64,000 bases of DNA from Taxawa tesnikishii (nom. ined.). Its lineage: Eukaryota; Ascomycota; Dothideomycetes; Dothideales. Position numbers and translations under genes: made by a program. Where the stretch lies: positions 620,001 through 684,000 of the forward strand of contig JAPDRO010000018.1 in the NCBI GenBank assembly GCA_030247885.1. Reading direction: 5' to 3'. The notes beneath the pieces were generated by a model that saw only the letters and a program-made list of their open reading frames with translations, did no database searches and was not told the DNA's origin. Shown here one piece after another: positions 58,042-64,000 of this stretch (positions are counted from its first letter, which is position 1; each line of letters starts with the position of its first letter).

Positions 58042-60775
58042 ATGGAACCTTCTGACCCCCATCCTGCGTTGGGTCTGGCTACGCAGCGTGCCGTAAGCTT
58101 TGCTACTGCGGAACAACCGATCCCTCGGCTTCACTGACCGTTAGCCATAACAAGAACAGTGCGATGCTTGTCGGACCAGGAAGATCCGCTGTGATCGAGC
58201 TTCCCCATGCTCCCCTGCCGAGCTGCGAATCTGTGTAAGCGATGAAGCTTTGAATCACGCAGTCGCCCGGCGGCCGTTGGCTAACAATCAAGTCTAGCAT
58301 GTCGGACCCAAAGACAACGCACAAAAATAGACAAACACAGAGTCCAGGTCTCGAAACAATAGTGAGTGTGGCTGTTGATATAGACACGTTTGTTAATGTC
58401 TTCCTCCAAGCGAAACCAAAATCGACAGCATCGATCACCGACTGGCAAACATCGAGCAGCTACTGCTCAAACAATCAAACAGCACCACGTTGTCTCCACG
58501 GACTCAATCAACACCTGCTTCTTCGTACACAATGGATGAGCACGTGGATCATGCTGCTGCTGTTACTCTCTCCATTTCCGAGGACGACTCGAGCTCCCAG
58601 ACGCCAGCAGCTGGCTACATTGGCGCTCAGGCAGAGTCCGTGACGGCAACGAGCGTTTTCGAACAAACCCTTGGTCGAGACCCCACGGTCCAGCACGATC
58701 CAGAGCTCATATCGGCGTTGAATTCTTTGCGCAGGCTTGTGGTTCACAATCAGCATGACGCATCTGGCTCAAGCAGAGGATTGACTGCCACGCGGTTGGC
58801 CAATGCCGCTCCGGATGTTCTATCCCCTGGATGGGAGCAGGTAAAGGCATTGTTGGAAAGAGCAGAGGGTACGCTGTCCGCAAGTCTTACTACCGCAGGT
58901 GTACTCGCTAACACTCCCGACAGGAGCGAGGCCCATGATGTTCAACTTGCTACCACCCGCAATGTTCGGCGACTTCTGCAGAAAGTGCCGGTCAATGTAC
59001 GAGCTACGCCAGGAAAGCTCACCGATCGACAAACTACTAATCTACTCGGGCTTGTCCAACATCTGTGCGGAGTTCACCCAGGGTGATGTGAGCTCAGCCT
59101 CTTACAATCACAGCCTGGTCCGGGCCTTCTCGTGGTTGTTGATAAAAACTTTGGCCACTTTCCCACTGCTCATACCTGCATCCATGGAGACGCTCGAAGC
59201 CTTGTTGATGGCTGTAAGTTCTAAATGTATCCCACCCCACGCTATGGGCAAACCGCTGATGGGTTCGCCATCATAGGTACTAACATTGATCGGCATGTGT
59301 AAGCCTTCGCTGGCGTGGTCCTTGATCTGCAAGGCTGCACAAATGTGTCAGAAGCTGGGTTACAACTGTTTGTCTCGTAGCGATCCAAATTCGGATCCCA
59401 AGTTCAAACACAAGGTAAGTTGCGACGCATTGCCAAGATTTGTAGCTTCCGAACCTCGATCACCCGGATGGTTCGATATACTCGTTAGCAGGTGATCTGA
59501 GCCCCCAAGCGAACAACAAAGACGCCGTTGCGTCCGTTTCCCTCTTGATTGCGATCTGCTTTGTGTTTCGGACACGGAGGATAACTGACATGAACCGTTG
59601 TGTCTTTCAGATTATGCTTTTCTGGGCCATATATATCATGGATCGAAACATCTCTTTCCGTTTGGGCCACGCACCAGCTATCCAAGACTACGACATCGAC
59701 ACGCCTATGATGATAGAGAATGGCGAATGTTCTTCCTCAATCGTGGAATTGATGACATTCTGGGTGGACTGCGGACGAGTCCAGGGCAGAATTTGCACGC
59801 AGCTTTATGGACCTGCAGCCTCCTTTCTTAGCCCTGAGGAGCGAACCCGCATTGCTGAGAGTCTCGCGGATGAACTAGAGTGGATACATCAACGCAAAAG
59901 CAAGGTATGGGCGTTGCCATGCGCATTCGTAATGGCGTTCCTTAACTCACTTTACTCAGGCAAACTTGGTGATGATGTCAGGATCTAGTCATACACAAGA
60001 CACGAGGCATGATGGCCCATGGATCTATGGTGATGATATCATGCATTTCAGTACGCTGTAAGTCATGTACGGGTAGCATCGTCAGACGGCCAAAACTAAT
60101 TACGGTTCCAGAACCACGGCTTTGTACGCCATCCCCTTCCCCCATCCTGGCCGATTCCGCGCTATCGAAGCCGCCCGTCAGTGCCTTCGCATCAGTCGAG
60201 ATCTGAGCAATCGTTACCTCCACAACGTCTACAACTGGACCGTCTGCTGCCACTGGGTGCTCTTACATGCGCCGCTTACCACTTTCACGGGAATCTTTTA
60301 CAATATCATCGCCAAGCCTTCTGACTCACAAGAAGATGTACAACTCCTTGAAGACTTCGTTGCTTCGCTTGGACCGGCGCGGCAACTATCTGATCCCATA
60401 GAAAAGTTCTACCAGCTCTGTTCGGCGTTTGTCAGAGTCGCTCAAGCTTATGTACGGGCCAAAGAGCAACGTCAACCCACAAGAAACTGCGACCCGACTC
60501 CTCAAACACTCTTACAACCAGCCAGTGATTTGTCTGATCAGCACTCGTCCGCAACTGGGCGCTCCAGTCCGCTGACATCGATCACCAATAGGATTGATAC
60601 CGGCGTAGCGTTCGGTAATGCGACAACCAATGACTTTGAACTGCAGCAGCAGCAGCAACAACAGCAGTTTTTGGATGAGATTCAGAGTTTACAGGATTGG
60701 TACTCAGGTAATGCAGCATTGCTCGGCCTGATAGAGCAAAACTTCAGCGACCCTGATCTCGAGATCTCTCTGTAA
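58042..60775 (+). CDS. Zn2Cys6 transcription factor with fungal-specific domain (TF3)
   Basis: Nuclear regulator. Nine exons are traced in phase: 58042-58092, 58160-58234, 58298-58361, 58411-58840, 58899-59213, 59277-59414, 59611-59904, 59960-60057 and 60112-60775, about 709 residues. Splicing builds a canonical cluster RACDACRTRKIRCDRASPC, then Cys37 and Cys44. The fifth Cys appears only if one C is added to the CCCC at 58212-58215; otherwise the frame breaks there. A linker/coiled coil KIDSIDHRLANIEQLLLK follows. The fungal-specific domain (PF04082 type) includes LFWAIYIMDRNISFRLG and YDIDTPMM. A run of eight Gln (about 60641-60666) lies near the C-terminus. Neighbours downstream are a decayed short-chain dehydrogenase and an ABC transporter, so a local pathway or drug-resistance regulator is plausible. 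Confidence 0.86.
60641..60666. repeat. CAG/CAA repeat encoding polyglutamine in TF3
   Basis: Mixed CAG and CAA codons encode eight consecutive Gln in the C-terminal part of TF3. Mixed codons suggest selection for the Gln tract more than recent slippage. Confidence 0.8.
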
Positions 60776-61159
60776 CGAGAATGGGCATAGCTGAGCGGAG
60801 ATATGATCGACAATCCGAGCCTTCAATCACAGTACGGCGAGGCTTGATGAGATTGTAACCGCTACACGCACGGCATCATGGGGCGCTGCTTCCGTCGCAG
60901 CTCCCGACAACAGACGCTGCGTTTGTGTCATGATCGCGCCGAAGCCAGACTCAAATAACGCCCTATTTACAACCGATACTGTCCGATCGCTTGGGTATCG
61001 GAGCCTTTTCAGGTCTCCCAAGGAAAGAGACAAAAACACAAGTGTCAGTCACTGTAGTTCGACAAATCCTTCAAAAAGGGTTTGATTGCCAATCCATGCA
61101 TACCGAAAGGGCAACACCGTTCTTGTTTCCTTCACGCATCACACTATCCATCAAAAACA
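60776..61159. other. Intergenic, nothing recognised
   Basis: About 380 bases between TF3 and the SDR pseudogene; short frames only. Confidence 0.4.
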
Positions 61160-62221
61160 ATGCTTATCGATAAGACAAATGTTTACATAAACTCCAAGCT
61201 CACCGTGCTCTACCAGTCGTACGATGCCATTGCTCCCCAGAAGTATGCTGGCAAGCCAGAAAGCAAAGTCGGACGTACTCATGGTGCCGTTACTTCTCTC
61301 ACGGATAGGCACTGATCCAACCAAGGCTCTGATCACAGGGACGTCTAGCGGTATTGCACGAACCATAGTAAAAGCCTTTGCATCCACAGGCACCGCCGTT
61401 GCTCTCGTTGCGCGCCGCGAGGCCGAGCTCCTCTGGCTCGTCGATCAAATCACATCGTTGTGGATGAAGGGCAAGGGGATACCTGTCGTCACGATCGTGC
61501 TGGGTCCCGTTGGGGATCCGGAAATCGTTGTTCAGGGCGAGCAGTCCCTCGGCCCAATTAACGTTTTGGTAAGCCCAAGGTGTATGCCTCATCGAGTCTG
61601 AGAGACGACACGCTGATCACTTGGGCTTCTCCCGCTTAGGTCAACAACGTCGGAATCACGCGACTGGGGTCCCATTCGTGATGAGGATATGGAGCGCTAG
61701 TGGCGTGTCTACGAAGTCAACATTCTAGCTCTAGTCTCCTTGTCCAACGCGGTTCTCCCGTCCATGATTGAGCAACAGACAGGGATTTTGATAAGCACGA
61801 GCAGCTATGGACAAGTCGACTTGCTCGCCATATCAGCCTATATTTCTTCCAAGGTGGCCCTTTCCAAATTGCACTGCTTGCCATCGAGCTGCAGGCAGGA
61901 TCTCACAACACTCGCAGCTTCGCCGTGCATCCCGGCTTCAACTGGACCGGGATTGGCACGAGCGACGGCAAGTAGATTAGCGCTCAGATGCAGCATGTCG
62001 CCTTGCTAAAGTTGTTCGATAGGTTCGGATCGATGGACCCAAGGACCGTGAAAATGCAGATACCCGAGCTATGCGCTGGCACCTTAATTGCACTGGCTGC
62101 TGATCCAGCATACCAGGTCTTGACCGGCCGCCACATCAATGCTACACAGAAGCTGCCGTTGGTTCTGGAGGAGACGCAGAAAGAAAACAAAGGTCGTCTC
62201 GGCGCGGAGCGTTTGGATTAG
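61160..62221 (+). pseudogene. Short-chain dehydrogenase/reductase (SDR), probably decayed
   Basis: Remnant of a classical SDR. From ATG 61160 the N-terminus has KLTVLYQSYDAIAPQKYAGK; in other frames follow the cofactor motif ALITGTSSGIARTIVKAFAS, then VALVARREAEL. An intron of about 70 bases (from 61570, ending CTTAG near 61640) leads to VNNVGITRLG, equivalent to the NNAG motif. The catalytic SxnYxxxK appears as ISTSSYG...SAYISSKVAL, so the active residues survive. The gene is broken by at least three frame changes and an in-frame TAG after DEDMER (TGG-to-TAG is likely, a CpA-to-TpA change on the other strand). Homopolymer losses alone cannot explain the TAG. The C-terminal PELCAGTLIALAADPAYQVL and TGRHINA are typical of the family. 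Confidence 0.65.
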
Positions 62222-62824
62222 CTCAACTGGATATTTTTGTGACGGGAAGGCGCATGAGTGGAGAATGGGGTTGGTCGGTTGCTTCCACTTTGGGCAAGCG
62301 TACGGAGTTGGAAGGCAGAGTCGGGCGTATCGGTACCTCCACGCGTACATCGCCAAATCCGGTCTCAACGATATAGGACTCCTGATCGTGTCACACAGGA
62401 AACATATTCTGCACTGCTCCCGCGATGCCTTGACTCTTTTGCTGTATCGTGATTGCTCCGTACCATGCGCACGGGAACGACCTAACGTCGTGTATGCAAG
62501 CAATAACAACCGAACAGAGGCAAATCGGGAGTACGGTAACTTCGCTTCGCGATGAGTTCACGTAGATTCTTTTCGGAATGCGCGGACACCGCGGACGCCG
62601 TTACACGAGGTGTCATAGGCAGATCATGGGCAAAACTCATGGGCAAATCTCATGTCACCTGAGCTCTGTCACCGGAGACCGCGCGCTCCGGCGTGCCAAC
62701 CATCTACCTATATTAGATGGAGGAATGCCACGCCGCCAATGATTTCTTGATGTTGAGAGACATTACGGGTCTTTCCTTTTGCTCTTCGCTTCATTGTCTG
62801 CTGCCTCGGTTAAGTGCACCCAAC
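62222..62824. promoter_or_regulatory. Intergenic / ABC transporter promoter
   Basis: About 600 bases between the SDR pseudogene and the transporter. It contains a short direct repeat, ATGGGCAAA, twice near 62625-62650, and a TATATTAG element at about 62708. No gene is supported. Promoter role follows from position. Confidence 0.35.
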
Positions 62825-64000
62825 ATGGCAACGACAGCAGCGCACCTAACAAGAGACGCCGAGAAGGCAATTGACGAGCAGGCATCTGCTATCCACATTC
62901 CACCAGATCAGGCTAAAGCCCTGGCTCCTTTGCAGCACCATAGAAATTCTTTGGACAGATCAGGGAGCGCCAACCCGGCCAATTTTAAGTCTAAAGAGGG
63001 AGATGATGCTGGAACAGCTGGGGAGCGGAAGGAGAAAGGCAGCACGGGCGACTATCTTGTCTGTCCCTGCTCGAAGCTAAGATTCCCACGAGGTACTGAC
63101 TGCTGCTCTCTCACAGCGCATCTTTGGATATACCGACTGGCTCGACCGACTTTTGTACGCGATCGGCATCGCAGCTGCTGTGGCCAGCGGCGCTGCATTG
63201 CCTTTGATGACCCTGGTGTTCGGCTCATCAACAGGTTCGATCGTCAATTATTCCTCTGGACAGGACGACCTGCAGCAATTCCATGACAGAATTCGCACTT
63301 TGATCCTCTACTTCGTATACTTGTTCGTCGGCCGCTTCATCATCAGTTATGTCGGAACGCTGTCCGTATGCATTGCGGCTGCTAGAACCACAAACTCTTT
63401 GAGGAAGGCATTTCTCGGGTGCTTGCTTAGGCAGGATATAGCACATTTTGACATGCAAGGCCGAGGATCCGTTGCCACACAGGTCACAACCAGTAAGTGT
63501 TTCTTTTATCGACCTCATCTTATCTGCTGACCATTGATACTAGATGGGAATCGCATCAGTCAAGGCATTGCCGAGAAACTGTACACATTAGTGATGGGAA
63601 TGTCGCTCTTCTTCTCGGCATTTATCGTCGCTCTCGTGGTCCAATGGAAACTTGCTCTCATTACGATGAGCATAGTACCCGCCATGATACTTACTGTTGG
63701 TGGCTGCGTCGGCATCCTTACACCTATCGAGACTGAGGTGGTGAGTCCTGATTACACATTCATTGCTCCCGTACAAAGTGGTAACCTGACATGTCTTCCT
63801 ACTTAGACCCGAATTTATTCCCGCGGAGCGACCGTAGCCCAGGATGCACTGGGCTCCATGAAAACCATTCTCGCCTTTGGTGCGCAAGAAAAGATCGTGA
63901 CACTGTACGACGAGTATCTGCAGGCAGCGTACAACAAAGGAAAAAGAAATCACTTCTCTTCGGCATACTTTTCTCTAGTCAGACATTCTACACCATCTCT
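62825..64000 (+). CDS. ABCB-type (MDR/P-glycoprotein) ABC transporter, 5' part, cut by window end
   Basis: N-terminal part of a full-length multidrug-type ABC exporter. Exons 62825-63058, 63117-63492, 63544-63740 and 63807 to the window edge join in phase. A charged cytosolic N-terminus of about 78 residues precedes the first transmembrane domain: IGIAAAVASGAALPLMTLVF, LILYFVYLFVGRFIISYVG, AFLGCLLRQDIAHFD, LFFSAFIVALVVQWKLALI and then SRGATVAQDALGSMKTILAFG, all signature parts of ABCB proteins. A frame slip at A5 63941-63945 fits one missing A and leads into LLFGILFSSQTFYTIS at the edge. Nucleotide-binding domains lie beyond the window. Efflux of toxic or secondary metabolites is the usual role; substrate unknown. 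It follows TF3 and the SDR remnant on the same strand. Confidence 0.9.

Noticed and set aside
1-64000. tRNA, rRNA, LTR or virus-derived elements
   Set aside because: I looked for T-loop like GTTCRANNC boxes with matching stems, reverse transcriptase, integrase and capsid-like motifs, and long terminal repeats, and found nothing I could support by eye. A tRNAscan or profile search would be decisive.

Overview
The window is nuclear DNA from a filamentous ascomycete (Pezizomycotina; a dothideomycete is my guess, by inference only). The evidence is dense protein-coding genes on both strands, many short introns of about 45-100 bases with GT(A/G)xG donors and CT(A/G)A(C/T)-like branch sites, Zn2Cys6 and C2H2 plus fungal-domain transcription factors, a DUR3-type urea transporter, a HeLo-like N-terminal protein and fungal F-box proteins. 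I saw no rRNA or tRNA gene, CRISPR array, virus or LTR element.

Layout. 0.9-5.0 kb: an aldo-keto reductase and an F-box protein. 5.6-7.8 kb: a C2H2/fungal-domain transcription factor. 8.9-10.9 kb: a fumarylacetoacetate-hydrolase-family enzyme (minus) and a small conserved protein. 11.46-11.85 kb: a MITE-like element with a 10-bp target duplication. 12.2-17.9 kb: an alpha/beta hydrolase between two related transcription factors that share the same odd zinc cluster. 19.0-26.7 kb: core genes (TFIIH subunit Tfb2, an 8-exon hotdog thioesterase, the spliceosomal helicase Aquarius). 27.6-30.3 kb: a broken DUF4188 gene and an unrecognised gene with a Gly/Ala-rich hydrophobic tail. 31.4-33.7 kb: a urea transporter behind a cluster of GATA sites. 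34.8-38.0 kb: a zinc alcohol dehydrogenase and galactokinase (convergent). 38-41.5 kb: mostly intergenic. 41.6-45.2 kb: a PITSLRE/CDK11 kinase and the mitochondrial complex I assembly methyltransferase NDUFAF7 (divergent). 45.8-52.4 kb: Lunapark and a GRIP-domain golgin, divergent from a repeat-rich 1-kb promoter. 52.6-57.1 kb: D-arabinose dehydrogenase and a HeLo-like/WD-propeller protein. 58.0-64.0 kb: a Zn2Cys6 factor, a decayed short-chain dehydrogenase and the start of an ABCB-type drug transporter, which looks like the edge of an accessory or detoxification locus.

An important caveat is that about twenty reading-frame breaks fall at short homopolymer runs, many of them in otherwise well conserved genes (TFB2, GAL1, CDK11, golgin, NDUFAF7, ABC transporter and others). 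Most are explained by one missing base, and gene lengths then become exact multiples of three. I read these as probable sequencing under-calls, not real decay. The DUF4188 and SDR genes are different because they also carry in-frame TAG codons that a missing base cannot explain.

The most interesting biology, in my view, is the pair of transcription factors with a shared Cys-to-Gly change in the zinc cluster flanking a hydrolase, the HeLo-like/WD protein that lacks the usual nucleotide-binding domain, and the unrecognised Gly-zipper protein.
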